Assembly: GCA_003024785.1 (NCBI GenBank)
Contig: PUQB01000446.1
Coordinates: forward strand, 1-64,000
Direction of reading: 5' to 3'
DNA: 64,000 nucleotides
From: Selaginella tamariscina
Taxonomy: Eukaryota; Streptophyta; Lycopodiopsida; Selaginellales; Selaginellaceae
The position numbers and the translations under genes were made by a program. The notes beneath the pieces are model-generated. The model was given only the letters and a program-made list of their open reading frames with translations. It did not search any database and was not told the origin of the DNA. Shown piece by piece: positions 36,631 through 48,828 of the stretch. Each line of letters opens with the position of its first letter. Within the stretch, counting starts at the first letter, position 1.

Positions 36631-38651
36631 TTACGTCCCAGTTTTCTTGGAGTGTATTTCAGCAGCTGCCAATCTTCTCTCCCTCTTTGCACGGAAGGCC
36701 TCCCTTGCTGCAACTATTCTCGCAAATACCCTCCTTTCTAAATGCTTCTCCTCCCTCAGCTGCACTCGACAAAATGTGTGTGTATGTGTGTGTGTTCTAT
36801 GCTTATGCATAGAACACAGTCTTGCTTATAAGAACAGGCACACGCACGCACAGACATACCTTGCGAATCTCATCTTCAATCTCTTTGGACTTCTTCCTCC
36901 TCAGTTTCTTCTCAAGCTTAGAAATTTGCTCCTCAAGAACAGTAATCTTCTCGTTACTCATGGAGATAATCTGCTCTGCATCTCCATCCAGGTCCTTGGC
37001 ACTCAATGGTGCCGAAACATCCACCTCTATATACTCCCCTCCGTCGCCAACCAGCTTCTCGATGTCCTCCTGTTCGCCATCTTGTTCGTAGCCCTCCTCG
37101 TCTGATGTGAAATCCTCACTGTCATATTCTTCACTGTCTTCACTGTATTCTATCTCCATAGTGTAAGTCGAGGAAGGAGTAAGCTCTTCGTCTGCCTCGT
37201 CTTCTGAAGTCTGGACTGTCTCATCATCTTCTGAATATACACTTTCTAACACTACTGTACCATCTATTTCGTCCCGGACATTTCCGGAGCTTGTAGCTTC
37301 AAACACTTCCGCCTCTGAGCTTGTATACTCCTCTGTGTTCTCTAAATAGTCTGGTCGTTTATATCAGAATGTGATCCGCCTGAAACAGTAAGTTTATAGC
37401 CTTCATCTTCTTCATCATCTTCCGAGCTTTCCTGTTCTGCATCTGTAGCTGATACCTGCACATGGTTCTGTTTACCTGAATAATGGGGTGAGGAACCCTG
37501 TGTCTCTTCCGTCCTGATCTTCATTCTCTGTCCTGTTTGAGGTTTCTTTACTTCTACCTTACTATGCAGTTCATAGCCCACTTTCTTTTCCAGCCTCCCA
37601 AACATAAGCCTCCTTCCTTGGAACTTCTCCAGAAAGCTAGTAACAAACGAGAGAATTAATATATATGCACACACACAGATACACACACTTAACTGTTTGG
37701 CGTTTCTTTCGGTTGCAAAAGTGAGGATTGCAGATCCTTTACAGAGAGGTTCTCTAGTCTTCTTGTTGGCTAGTTCATTTGGTTTCATGTGTAGAAGGCC
37801 CTGTACGTCCTTAAATGCAGCTTGGAGATCTCTTGTGATGTTCTTCTTTTTTGGTAAATGAGTAACTTTCACTCTAACACCATCCGGTAATTGCTCTGTT
37901 TCACATTCAAGTTGTGTGCGCGTGCGTGCGTGCGTGCGTGTGTGTGTTGAAGAAAATTACCTGGTTTTCTTACTACAGGCTTGTCGATTTTCTTATCTGT
38001 AACTTTTCCTCCATTGAGAGTAATTCTGGCTAGTGGCTTTGACGTTCCCGGATTCTTGAGATTCCTTAATATATATAACAATAAGATTAATATTATCATA
38101 AAAGTACATAACGAGCATAAAGAGATAATACATATGTAGGATTAACAAGAACTATGTATGTATAATATGTATACTTACATTATTCTTTTCATTTCTTTTC
38201 GCTTTTGCAATTGTGCGGAGCTCCCTTTCCTTTTCAATGTCGGCCATCATCTCATCCTCGAGAGGTGTATCATATTGTTTACCAACTCCGAATCCTGGGG
38301 GAACGTTCTTTATCCACTGAGACATATTTGGAATTGTGTATACGTGTTCTTCATCATTGCTGGTCTTCTGAAGCTTGTTTTTCTTTTCCTAAATAACACA
38401 ACATGAGTGTGTGGGTGTATGTGTGCGTGCGTGCGTGTGTGCAGATTACCGATGTCTTTTTGTCTACAGATGTCTTCTTTGAACTGGGTGTTTGCTTGGC
38501 AGTGCTCTCTGCCTTACATGTCACCTATAACATACGATGAAACAAACACACGTATGTGTGTGTGTGTAGGTTTCAAATATTAAATGGGCAGGAAGCTAGC
38601 AGATAATTATGTGTATGTGCGTGCATGTGTGTGTGTTTATATGCAAATCTT

Positions 38652-38687
<36 letters not shown>

Positions 38688-38823
38688 CACACACACGCGC
38701 GCACACACACACATTTACAAAAACTATACATTTTAATTTAGAAAATCACAGCATTATACAGCATACCTGTAGCCGTATCTTATGAAGTGAAGGATTTGGT
38801 AGGAGAAATCCACAGGGCGCCAT
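36631..38823 (-). CDS. Plastid-type RRM protein with acidic/coiled-coil tail (RBD1-like)
   Basis: Probably an organelle RNA-binding protein. Exons on the minus strand: 38823-38767 (MAPCGFLLPNPSLHKIRLQ, transit-like), 38524-38450, 38388-38179 (WIKNVPPGFGVGKQYDTPLEDEM), about 38055-37966 (KPLARITLNGGKVTDKK), about 37905-37695 (RRM: VKVTHLPKKKNITRDLQAAF, CKGSAILTF), about 37637-36859, and 36776-36631. The RRM is followed by a long acidic region (YSEDSEEYDSEDFTSDE), a coiled coil (ISKLEKKLRRKKSKEIEDEI) and a basic end (RAKREKRLAAAEIHSKKTGT). One frame slip near 37350 (SDINDQ to DYLENTEEY). It resembles plastid rRNA-processing RRM proteins of the RBD1 kind; that assignment rests on motif pattern only. 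Confidence 0.7.
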
Positions 38824-38854
38824 GAACAACCATTCATCGCCATAGCCATTTCCT

Positions 38855-38882
38855 CATAAACCCTAAGGGTTTAGGGTTTTTG
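38855..38882. promoter_or_regulatory. Telo-box pair upstream of the RRM gene
   Basis: AAACCCTAAACCC and an adjoining CCTTAGGGTTT, 35-60 bp upstream of the ATG on the minus strand. Confidence 0.6.
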
Positions 38883-39028
38883 CCCATCCCCAAATTCATA
38901 CAAGCTGAAGGTTCTACCTGTATAATCTACTTATTATGTCTTATATCATTTATCAAAATCTAATATATTAGTTTTATTCTTTTTTTTTTTTGAAATTTAA
39001 TAATGTGAAACATATTTAACAAAACATT

Positions 39029-39337
39029 ATGTATACCATGTTCAATAGTGTAGAAAAATACAGTATTAGCAAGAGGTGTTTCACTCGTTTTTATTCGTCG
39101 GGATGGAAGCAAAGAGCAGAGTTCCTCTGGCAGGCTGACCCCTTGTTGGATAATGTGGTGAGATGGGAGAGTGCCATCAATGTAGTGAGGAAGGTTATGA
39201 AGGTACTCGATGCGAAAGATGGGAAGATAATGAGCATGTATGAGCTCTCAAAATCCATGACCAGGATGGAAAAGAAGCATATAATTCAGCAGATAGTTGT
39301 CAAGTTCCCCGGCATAGGCTGTTTATGTCTCATTTGA
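39029..39337 (+). pseudogene. PORR-domain protein, truncated
   Basis: Start MYTMFNSVEKYSISKRCFTR looks mitochondrial. Then DPLLDNVVRWESAINVVRKV, KDGKIMSMYELSK and VVKFPGIG follow the N-terminal pattern of PORR (plant organelle RNA recognition) proteins, which act in group II intron splicing. The frame ends after 102 residues, whereas family members usually have 350-450. The following sequence is microsatellite, so the gene appears cut off. Confidence 0.6.
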
Positions 39338-39355
39338 TTTACTGCCATCACATAC

Positions 39356-39356
<1 letters not shown>

Positions 39357-39409
<53 letters not shown>

Positions 39410-39410
39410 A
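39357..39410. repeat. (CATA)n/(TA)n microsatellite after the PORR fragment
   Basis: ACATACATACATACATAC followed by a TA tract. Confidence 0.95.
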
Positions 39411-39779
39411 TACACACATATATAGAAATTATATGATTACATGTGTATATACGTATATGTGATGTGTACGTCGAAAAATGTACAGTGCGTGCGGACACAA
39501 AAGTAAACTGCACTCCTGGTCTGTGTACCAACCATCCAACAACCAATCAAAAACAGTGTAACTTCAACTTCACACGCTTCTTAAAATATATTTAAAAAAA
39601 AATTATAATTAGTTTATAAATCATGATATTTAAAATAATTTTTTATTCTAAAAACCATGACATTTATATTAAAATATGGTTTTTTTTAATAATATTTCTG
39701 TCCAAATAAACTTAAGAAATTGAAAAGTGTATATTTGGTATATATTAAATAAAATATCAGTAGGATTATGCACTTACCT

Positions 39780-39890
39780 CTATTTTCCCGTCTTTCTTCT
39801 CCACACTCTCTCCTTCTCCCCAACATTCTCTCGAATCCCGTCCTTCTCATCTTTAGCCTTCTTCTTGCTTTTCTTTGCCCCATTTGTGTA
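39780..39890 (-). pseudogene. Stray fragment of the PPR C-terminal repeat
   Basis: The minus strand reads AKKSKKKAKDEKDGIRENVG, the same unit as the Lys-rich tails of the PPR copies. It lies in unique DNA between A and B with no other PPR sequence. Confidence 0.75.
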
Positions 39891-39984
39891 ATTTGAGTGG
39901 TTCGTGTTCGATAGTAAAGAGGACAAAACTTGTTTTATACAGTACATACTAAGGCAACTCACATACAAGTCCCTTCGTTAACAT

Positions 39985-40085
39985 ACTTACATAGAAGAGT
40001 TTACATTTTCTACTATGTTAACATAGAAGAGTTTACATTTTTCTACTATGTTAACATAGAAGAGTTTACATTTTCTACTATGTAT
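39985..40085. repeat. Three tandem copies of a 33-34-bp unit
   Basis: ACATAGAAGAGTTTACATTT followed by TCTACTATGTTA, three times, the last ending in TGTATACG. Confidence 0.9.
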
Positions 40086-40681
40086 ACGTTACGGAGAGGT
40101 GTAGAAATTGTCTGCCATTCCTGTGTATATCCTGTTCTAAAAGATACATTAACATGCATATATATAAACACAAACACACACACACACACACACAAATAAA
40201 CGGTTACTTGCACGTATACTTAAGCGAATGGCTCACTCAGAACTTTTTTGTTTTTTGTTTATATGAATAACATACCTGGTAATCATCATAAATGGGGCTG
40301 GCCTTTCTCTGATTTTAAAAAAATGAGTCATCGGTTAGTCAATGACTGACCACAAACACGTGGGGAAACCAGTTTGTGGTATGCATTGACTAGTAGAAAG
40401 TCAATGGCAGGAGCCACGAACTCAATTGAGTTCGCCGCGAACCTAGTCATATCAGTATTGACTTATAGGAAGAGACACTGGCCAGCTGTTGTCAATTTGT
40501 CACCGTGGGGTTCGTGGTGTTCGTGGTGAACCATTATTGGCTGGCCACGAACTGAAGAAGGTTCGCGTATGTTGCACGCACGCCACCAAGCAAGTCTACT
40601 ATGTGTGTATTGAATATTCTCATGGGGTTGTAATCCACTGCACTTTGTTGTTCTATGATGCTCTTGATTTTGGGTGAGTGG
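40086..40681. other. Unique spacer before copy B
   Basis: No gene seen. GTTCG/CGAAC-rich short repeats (GAGTTCGCCGCGAACC near 40430; GTTCGTGG twice near 40508-40525). Confidence 0.6.
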
Positions 40682-41663
40682 AGGGCAGAAACTAACGATT
40701 GTGTGAAAATCTTAAGGGACAAGGTTGACTTAAGTTCTCTTTAGTATTTCCAGGCTTACTTACAGCATTTGAAGAGAAACTTTTACTCCGTATACGGAGG
40801 GCACCATTCATCAACAAAGTGTTTAAGCCTTAAAGATATTTTTCAAGTGATGAGACAATTCTAAACACATTTAAGTTGGTTATAAGACATAAAGTACAAT
40901 GAAGATGGTAAGTCAACAATCCAATTCAAGGATAGTGTTCCCTGTGAGAAGAAAAGGTTGAGCAAGAAGGTCATGTATGTGGAAGTGGAGACAAGGCGAA
41001 GTGAGAAGAAAAGATTAAGAGTGCATGGACAATGGACAGCCATGGCTTTATTTGAATCTAAAACAGAGGACTCTCACATACAAATTTTAAATTAGTTTTA
41101 CATGGAATGTATGGATAGGTAATAATAGTTGCATTATTACCCATTATTACCATTATTAGTCATTATTACCATACAGACTATGTGTATGGTGTGTGTGTCT
41201 CTCTACGTGTTTGTGAGAGAAAGTGAATAACAAATGGCTGTTGGATGAAACAATTTTTTTCACATAATCATTGCATGTGACACAAGGTGTACAAAAATAA
41301 ATTAATGCTTTCCAAAAAAACCCATAGTTAAAATGATAAGAAATGAATGCAATCCATTGATATGCTTGGACAATGCATGTATCTAAGAGTGCATTCATTA
41401 ACACATATGTTGAAGTAAAAACCAAAACAGATAAGAAAATGCATATATGAAACTTTCTTACCACATATGAATAAGTGAAAAGAAAATCCTATTTAACAAT
41501 AAGGATTGGGCAGTAAGAAAATTCTTATTTGTAAGAATAAAACTTATAATGACAAAAAGTGAATGGTTGAGAAGGTTGGTGTGATGTGGCACCAAAAATA
41601 TGGAAGATTCGGTTAAGGGCTATACAGGAGAGAGTAGCATGTGAGAGAGAATATACAAGAGAA

Positions 41664-41732
41664 AATATGCATTTGCATTATTAAAATGATTATAAAGATA
41701 TAATAAATGTGAAGTCTTATTATTATTTGTGT
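41664..41732. other. Micro-inversion in copy B
   Basis: The segment between GAGAATATACAAGAGAA and the following TTTGTG/TTATGAAC is the reverse complement of the corresponding segment in A (24678-24737). C (near 60325-60373) keeps the A orientation. Confidence 0.85.
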
Positions 41733-41834
41733 TATGAACAAAATATTTTATGAATTTTCTTAGATGACAATGGCCAAAGCAAAATCCTATTCTTAATTTT
41801 AGAGACGAGGTAAGAGATGTGGAATATATATAAA

Positions 41835-42100
41835 GATGATGAAATCCCCAATTTATATACTATAACTTTAAATATTTACTTTAAAACCTTATAAAAAGAT
41901 TATTTTAAATTTATGTTATATATTTGACTGAATTAACTACTCATCCTTACAACACGTAACGCACGTGCGTGTGTCTGTGTGTGTGAGAGAGAGTATCACA
42001 CAACTGATCCGGAAACATTGGAGCTCCATGTCTCACGGTACACCATTAGAAAAGCATAATAGTAATTAGAATTTATTACTAATGTTAATTACCAGCTTAT
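41835..42100. other. Insertion unique to copy B
   Basis: About 265 bp with no counterpart at 24870-24920 or in C. It contains (GT)n/(GA)n and GGAAACATTGGAGCTCC. No element ends recognised. Confidence 0.6.
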
Positions 42101-42249
42101 ATTTATGTATTATGCTATCAATGATTTTTACACACATAAATTTTTTATACTTTAACACATGGGCGACCATGGAGGTATTGTGTCATTGTTGTGATATAAT
42201 TTATTTAAAATTTATGAGTGAAAAGTAATTGTGATGAAAATAACTCTAA

Positions 42250-43515
42250 AGAAGTACAACTTAAATAAAAATAAAGTGTGTATATGGCCTATATTATAAT
42301 CTTGATTCATTATTAATAAAGGAAAGAGATAATAAGCAGGCTGAAAGAAAAGTTGCCTGTGAAAAACAAGTTAAAATTATTTATCACTAAAAAGTTATTA
42401 TTAGGATCATTGATCACATATTAAAAAATTGGATCACACATGAGGAAGATATACATTATTTGACAAATTATTAAATTGTAAGAGAAGAGGAATTTTAAAG
42501 AACTCTTTAAAAAAGAGAATTTCTTAATATACTGAGAGGAAGATCTTTTAAAGGTTCTTGTGTTAGTACAGAGGAAGGTGATAAAAGAATGTCATCAATA
42601 ATGTTTAATATAACACTTTTTCTCAGAATGTTAAGAGGAACATTGATGTATCCAATATTTTTTTAAAAAAAGAAGAAAAATCATAAATGACACTTATTAT
42701 AGTTTGAAATTTTTATAAAGTTGTATAAAGTAAGAAATGCATATAAGTTGTTTATATTTCCTCACATATTAAAAGAAAATGCATCATATTGATATTATAA
42801 GTCAAATAAAAATGTGAAATAAGATTATGAAAAAGTAACAAAAGGTATTTTATGAAAGAAGAGTTGTTGAAAGAACACTTAAAAAAACTTATGAATATTC
42901 TATAAAGAAAACTAAGACTATAAAAGAATACACACATTGTTTTAAAAAACATAAAAAGCTATGTGTTACGGAAGATGCCTTGTTTCAATAATATAATAAG
43001 GTTTGTAAAAGTCATACATGCGTTATACAATGATTATTTAAGAAATTAATAAGAAAGATCTTGTTAAACACCTAAAAAGATTATAAAAAGAAGAGAAGAT
43101 AAATAAAAAACATAACGGAATGAAAAATAAAATTCTCAAAAACAAAGAAAGATAATTCAAATGATAAGAATGAAGTGTGAAAATTTAAAATTATAAGGCT
43201 GATAATAAAATGTTATTATAATTAATTAAGATTTTGAAAGAAAGTTATGTGTATAAGTAGTTGGATACTAAGGTTTAATGTGTAAAAAAATTAGAGGATT
43301 TAATATATGTTGTTTTAATTCAATTTAAAATTTTATTAAGTATAAATAATTACAAGAATCTTGGTTATATTATATATTAATGTAAATTGCAATTACCAAA
43401 ATGTCAAATATTTGAAAAAAAAAAAGGCATTTAGTAAAAGATTGTAGATAATTTATGAATCAAAATATAACTCGTGTGATTGTTACTAGATATCTTCACG
43501 AAGGCATTACCATAT
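42250..43515 (+). pseudogene. Ty1/copia-type relic (copy B)
   Basis: Same landmarks as copy A: a GHLVKDC-type knuckle remnant near 43420-43450 (here RHLVKDC) and DIFTKALP near 43488. B retains KDC where A has lost the final Cys. Confidence 0.5.
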
Positions 43516-43868
43516 ATACTTAAATTTAAATTTAATTCTTTGTAATAAATCTATTAAGATTGTAGTTAGTTCTATTTATTTCTTTGGATATATAATAGGA
43601 AAAACACCAAAAATAAGTGAAAAAGGAGGGTCGAATGAGAACACAAAATTATGGATTACTATCATAATACAAAGATTTAAACAAAATAGTATTAGTAAGC
43701 TAAGTAAAATACGTATTAGTAAGATAAATAAATTATGACTTATGCATAACAGTAAGGAGAAGGTTATATAATTGAATGGATAAGAATGAGGGGAAGTTAC
43801 GATCGATAACTATTAGTACTAAAACGAGAGTAAGGATATAAATAGACTAAGATAAGTATACTATATAT

Positions 43869-43885
43869 TGTACTATGTGCCTTGT
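43869..43885. other. Empty chromovirus insertion site in copy B
   Basis: TGTACTATGTGCCTTGTG corresponds to the left flank TGTATTATG of the arm A element joined to its right flank TTATGTGTCCTGTG, with only one target copy. B was never hit. Confidence 0.85.
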
Positions 43886-44650
43886 GTAAACATAATATAA
43901 GTTCTGTTTTAATTTCACTATATCTTTTTTGCCTATTTCTCTATTCTATAGTATACTATTCTCCTCAATACTGCAACATGATCTGCAATGTTACTACGTA
44001 CTATATACATATCCATTCTTATCCTGTTTGGACCTTTTAATTAATTTTTATTATATCTTGTATTCTCCTTATTCTGCTCGATCCTTATTAGACGATAAGT
44101 GTTATGTTCTAGTATTAGAAAAATCTTAGGTCAACAAAATTTGATATCCTTATTAATTATATTAGAAAAATCTTAGGTCAACAAAATTTGATATCCTTAA
44201 AAAATAATTAAATATTTTACTGTACATATACAAAAGAATGCATAAACTTATCTTTAGTGTGTCATAGCTCTGAAACGTGGATATGCTCCTAACATCACAT
44301 TTTTACGTTATATATTTTACTTTAACGAGAGAGGGATGTGCTTCTTTTAAAACAATTTATTTTCTCTTTCCTTAATTTATATTTATTAATTTTTAATAAA
44401 CTGGTTTTCATAAGTCATTCGTATTGTTTGACTTATAGAAAGAGAATTATGATTATTAAGATTTACTTGATGTTTTATGCTACAAGTTCAAAAGATGGTC
44501 AAGAAATGATAAATAGTGAAATTTGATGTTTTCGATTGGTCAAACTTCTTTTGACGATGGAAAACTCATGGGAGAGTTCAAAAAAATAAATAAATAACAA
44601 CATTTTTATTTGAAGATGATCAACCGTTACATTTTTAAATTCCTAGTTAA

Positions 44651-45049
44651 TTAAAAGGTTAACCCGATTAGTGGCCTTTCTAACGAAATTCCTTCAAAAG
44701 CCCAGTTCTCCCATCCAGACCACCCAGTGGTTTCAAACTCTCCCATGCCCATGAATGAAATACCCACAATTTCAGCTCCGTTTATTATCGTACTTTCACA
44801 TCCCTTAGCAGAACTGTGGTCGTAATCAAAACTATAAAACCGATTCCCTTTTCTCCATAGGAACGTATTACTAAAGGGTCGACAGTTATTCAATGCTTCA
44901 CGCATGGCCTCGGACCAATCTATATCATTTATTTCAACCCTAGCATTCACACTGCTAAGAAAATACAGTAAAACAATTGTGCATGGCAGTGTAAGATACA
45001 GTAAAACAATTGTGCATGGCAGTGTAAGATACTTGGAGACACTAGCCAT
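44651..45049 (-). CDS. Small secreted protein 1, intact copy B (132 aa)
   Basis: Open frame with a hydrophobic N-terminus (about residues 5-34) that looks like a signal peptide, then a soluble part of about 100 residues with DWSEAMREALNNC, FLWRKGNRFYSF, CESTIINGAEIVGISF and TGWSGWENWAF. Two cysteines in the mature part. The signal segment contains a tandem duplication (LTLPCTIVLLY twice) from a 33-bp repeat at 44965-45040, absent in A and C. Function unknown; a short secreted or wall protein is possible. Confidence 0.6.
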   Translation of the reverse strand: MASVSKYLTLPCTIVLLYLTLPCTIVLLYFLSSVNARVEINDIDWSEAMREALNNCRPFSNTFLWRKGNRFYSFDYDHSSAKGCESTIINGAEIVGISFMGMGEFETTGWSGWENWAFEGISLERPLIGLTF

Positions 45050-45120
45050 GTCTAATTAACCAAAACAACTTGAGAACTTACGAGTGTGATTAGCTTATAC
45101 ATTTCCAGAATTTATATAAA

Positions 45121-45172
45121 GGAAATAATGTAATAAATCAGCGGGGATTGCTATGTATTAACATTGTCATGT
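45121..45172. other. Single arm of the hairpin, copy B
   Basis: Only the right arm is present (AATAATGTAATAAATCAGC ... AACATTGTCATGTAT); the left arm is replaced by CATTTCCAGAATTTATATAA. Confidence 0.85.
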
Positions 45173-45234
45173 ATTCAACTGTTGCACATGTTGTCCCTGT
45201 GTGTTCGTAGCAAATAACTATTTTTGCCATCGGG

Positions 45235-45548
45235 TTGCACACAGCACGTTTGTTTTCTTGTTGCATACATGATATATTATATTCAGTTTAGTTCCAACAC
45301 TCTCCCCTAAGTCCGGGCCTACCGTTCAGATTAGTTCCAACAGTCCCCCTAAGTCCGGCCCTACCGCATGCCATCCAACCATACCTCTGATACCATGTTG
45401 GAAGACGGATCTCCCAAGACCTCCTACACCAGTGTCAGATGCTCTACCATTGAGCTACTTACCTAAGTTGTGCAGAAATGTTAGAAGTGTATTCATGAGG
45501 TAAAATACAAAAGTACATTGAGACATCCCAAGGGACTTAGTTCTAACA
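45235..45548 (-). mobile_element. TRIM-like/copia LTR remnant, copy B
   Basis: Same landmarks as copy A; lacks about 33 bp of the first LTR (TTTCATACTGCCCAGGTTG and neighbours). Confidence 0.58.
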
Positions 45549-45696
45549 GATAGTAATATGGGACTAAGAAAAAATGAGCTTCAGGCTTTATAGTTTCGCT
45601 TTGGCATGGTTTTTTACTTGTAATTTATACAGTAAAAGCCCCCACGTCCTAGCTTTCTAAGATGCTATTACAACGGAAGAAGAAGCACTAATGTAA

Positions 45697-46065
45697 ATGA
45701 TTTATGTGATTGTTCTGCCCTGGTTATTAACGACATTACAACTGATCGCACTCCACGTCAGTACACTCGTCGAAGAGGGCTCATATCAATGTATGTTAGT
45801 GTCAATCAGTATCACGAGGGAGCTGCTGGAAGATACGATCCAAATGATTCTACGTTTGCAGATTTCTGAGAACAATCTATGGGACACATGTCTTTCATAT
45901 AATTATCCTGGAGGAGAAGTTACCTTTGACGATGGTTCTATGCGCGTTGAAATTGTACGTCTGAGGGATGAGTTGATCAAGTACCTCAACAACAACAACA
46001 CGTCTAGTAACCTGATCAAGCACGCAAACTTGCTCATATTAATGAATCGAGGATGCAAAGAATAA
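45697..46065 (+). pseudogene. Small secreted protein 2, copy B
   Basis: Same start and tail as copy A. About 12 bp are missing near 45868 (the FWDAV segment), which returns the frame so that one long frame reads to the stop, but its middle is in the wrong frame relative to A and C. Confidence 0.5.
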
Positions 46066-46186
46066 AACATATAAGAAGAACATATGTATGTATGTATGGT
46101 TTGTTTTTGTGACTCCTAGAGAACATAAGATGTCAATTAAGTTTTTCTTCCACCACAGTAGAAGATGAATAAGATTTTGTACTAAT

Positions 46187-47348
46187 TCAGGCATTCACTA
46201 TATTCTCATCTTTCCCCAACTTATCTCTTTTCACGTCCCCTCCACTCCCATTCTTCTCCCCAACATTCTCTCGAATCCCGTCTTTAGCCATCTTCTTGCT
46301 TTTCTTTGCCCCTACATTCTCATCTTTCCCCAACTTATCTCTTTTCACATCCCCTCCAGTCCCCAACATTCTCTCGAATCCCGTCCTTAGCCATCTTCTT
46401 GCTTTTCTTTGCCCCTATATTTTCATCTTTCCCCAGCTTATCTCTTTTCACATCCCCTGGCTTCTCTGCTTTAGCCGAACTCTTCCCACTCTTAACCATC
46501 TCACTCTTCCCCTTCTTCTCTCCAGAATTCTCTCCAAGAATCCTCTCCATCAAAACCCGCGCTCTCTCACACTCCTGTTCAACTCTCACAACATTCTCAA
46601 ACGCCACCTTCCCCACCTCAACGTCTCCACACTCACTACACGCCTCAAGAACTCTCATCCACGTTTTGCCATCAACCCCAGACCGAATATGCTCAGGCAT
46701 CTTCTCAAAAACCTCTAGTACCTTCTTCTCCTCCTGTATCCCGCCAACAAAGACTTAAACAACCTTGCATCTTTCCCACTAATCCCATCAAACACCTCCC
46801 GAACTTTCTCCATTTTCCCATCTCCCATAAAACTCAATCAACGAGCTCGCTACATATACATTGGATACATATCCGCTCTTCGAAAGCTCCTTATGTAGCC
46901 TCCTTCCTTTGTTATAATACTCCTCTTCTTCAGCAAAGCTTGAGCAAGCTTGAAAAGCTGCAACATAAGTCCTTGCATCAAGGCTAAAACCACTCTTCTT
47001 CATAAGCTCAAGAAACTCCAACGCCATCTGGCTTTCCCCATTCTCCACGTATCCCGATATCATAGAGTTACACGTAACTGTCGTCCTGTTCTCCATTGCA
47101 TCGAACACTTCAACAGCATTCTCCATGCTACCGCACTTCGAGTACATGTCTATTAGTGCATTTCCCAAGAACACATCACCGAACAGGTCCTCCCCGATCA
47201 TCCCATGGATCTCCTTCCCTTTCTCCCTCTTCTTCATCTCCCCACATGCTTTCACCACTGCAAGATATGTACGCGAGTTTGGCACATACTCATCCCGCAT
47301 GCGTGTGAACAGCTCAAGAGCCTTCATATTATTATGTCACTTAAGTAG

Positions 47349-47383
<35 letters not shown>

Positions 47384-47386
47384 CTG

Positions 47387-47427
<41 letters not shown>

Positions 47428-48242
47428 GTCACACACACACACACACACAAACGAACCTTATGGCTTTGCCCATTCTGAACGCATCCCGAGGTGAGAGAGT
47501 TCCAAGAGACAGTGTCCCGATGAGCCATTCTTTCAAAGACCTTGATACCATAGTTCATGTGACCACACTTGGCATACACATCTATCAGTGCGTTTGAAAC
47601 GTAGAGGTTCGACTCGTGGCCTGAGTCCGTCACCTAGGAGTGTAGATCCTTGGCAAGCTTGAAACACTCTGTCTTAGATGTTGAGCTTGCAAGCTTACTG
47701 AGTATTGATACGAATAAGCGCGAGTCGGGCACTATACCGGCTTTCTTCTGCATTTGTTTGAATAAAGAGAGTGCATGGTTGGTTTCCCCAAATTCCACGT
47801 ATCCCCGAACGAGCGAGTTCCACATTCCCACCGTTGGATTTGAGAACCTCTCGAAGATCTGATGGGCTTCAGACATGCTCCTCAGCTTGATGTACATGTC
47901 TATCAGTGTTTTTAGATCCTCTCGTCGGGATTTGGCAGGCTGTGGTGGAGCCTCTGTAACTCATCCAGCGTTGTACAGGCTTTAAGTGCATCTCGTGTTT
48001 CCAGTGTTTTGTGTGGCTTTCTTTCTGTGTCATATCTTGTGTACCTCGCTCCAATCTGGAAGGTAAACTACAAATAATAAGGATCTCTATATACACAGAC
48101 TAGCAAACAGTAGTACCTTGGATGATGATGGGTTGTGGGGGAAGCGCTGCCATTTGGATTCTTCACGCATTGTATGGCCTCTTGCTGTGGCTGCATTCCG
48201 TCTGAGTGCTTTCCCTGCTAACCCACGAGCCGCTGCTCTCAT
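46187..48242 (-). pseudogene. PPR protein gene, copy B
   Basis: Best copy through 46790-47330, where MKALELFTRMRDEYVPNSRT runs to SLIEFYGRWENGES without breaks. Exon 1 ATG at 48242. Breaks: a one-base loss after PDERI (near 47915), a stop after DLHS near 47636, and frame changes near 46730 and 46830. The C-terminal Lys-rich unit is present about two and a half times. Confidence 0.8.
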
Positions 48243-48318
48243 TTTCAGGGTTTAGGGTTTTACCCTATGCTCTGTTTTAATGCTTATGGTGTTTCATTGT
48301 GAGTGTGTGTGTGTGTGT

Positions 48319-48349
<31 letters not shown>

Positions 48350-48622
48350 CAATATATACAAAATATTAAGTACATAACATAAAAAATGTGAGTGTGTGTG
48401 AGAGAAAATTGAAACTTTTATACCACTACAAAATATTAAGTACATAACATAAAAATGTGTTTTTCTCTTTCCTTTTTATTAGCTTACTTGAAGTGTTTGG
48501 AGATGACACCTTTCATTTGCTCCTCGTCTATTTGTAATTTACTGTTTTCAAGTGAAAACAAGTCACATAAGAATCACACACACACATAAACACACATACA
48601 CACACAATCTAAACAAACAAAC

Positions 48623-48718
48623 TTACGTCCCAGTTTTCTTGGAGTGTTTCTCAGCAGCTGCCAATCTTCTCTCCCTCTTTGCACGGAAGGCCTCCCTTGC
48701 TGCAACTATTCTCCATAC
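48623..48718 (-). pseudogene. Truncated last exon of the RRM gene in copy B
   Basis: Repeats 36631-36720 (AREAFRAKREKRLAAAE to KKTGT-stop) and then stops abruptly. It marks the distal breakpoint of the A to B duplication, inside coding sequence. Confidence 0.85.
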
Positions 48719-48828
48719 ATAGTTCATACTTCATATCCAACAGCATTCTCCATACTACCTTCAAGTTAATATCCAAGGTACTACTGTTTGCTAGTCTGTG
48801 TATATAGAGATCCTTATTATTTGTAGTT

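Larger units (their letters stand above)
40682..48718 (+). repeat. Direct segmental copy B (about 8 kb)
   Basis: Matches 23637-26713 joined to 32148-36720, so it has the region on both sides of the chromovirus but not the chromovirus. It has no hAT segment. It ends inside the last exon of the RRM gene (48718 corresponds to 36720). It carries its own changes: an insertion at about 41835-42100 and a small inversion near 41664-41732. Confidence 0.93.
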
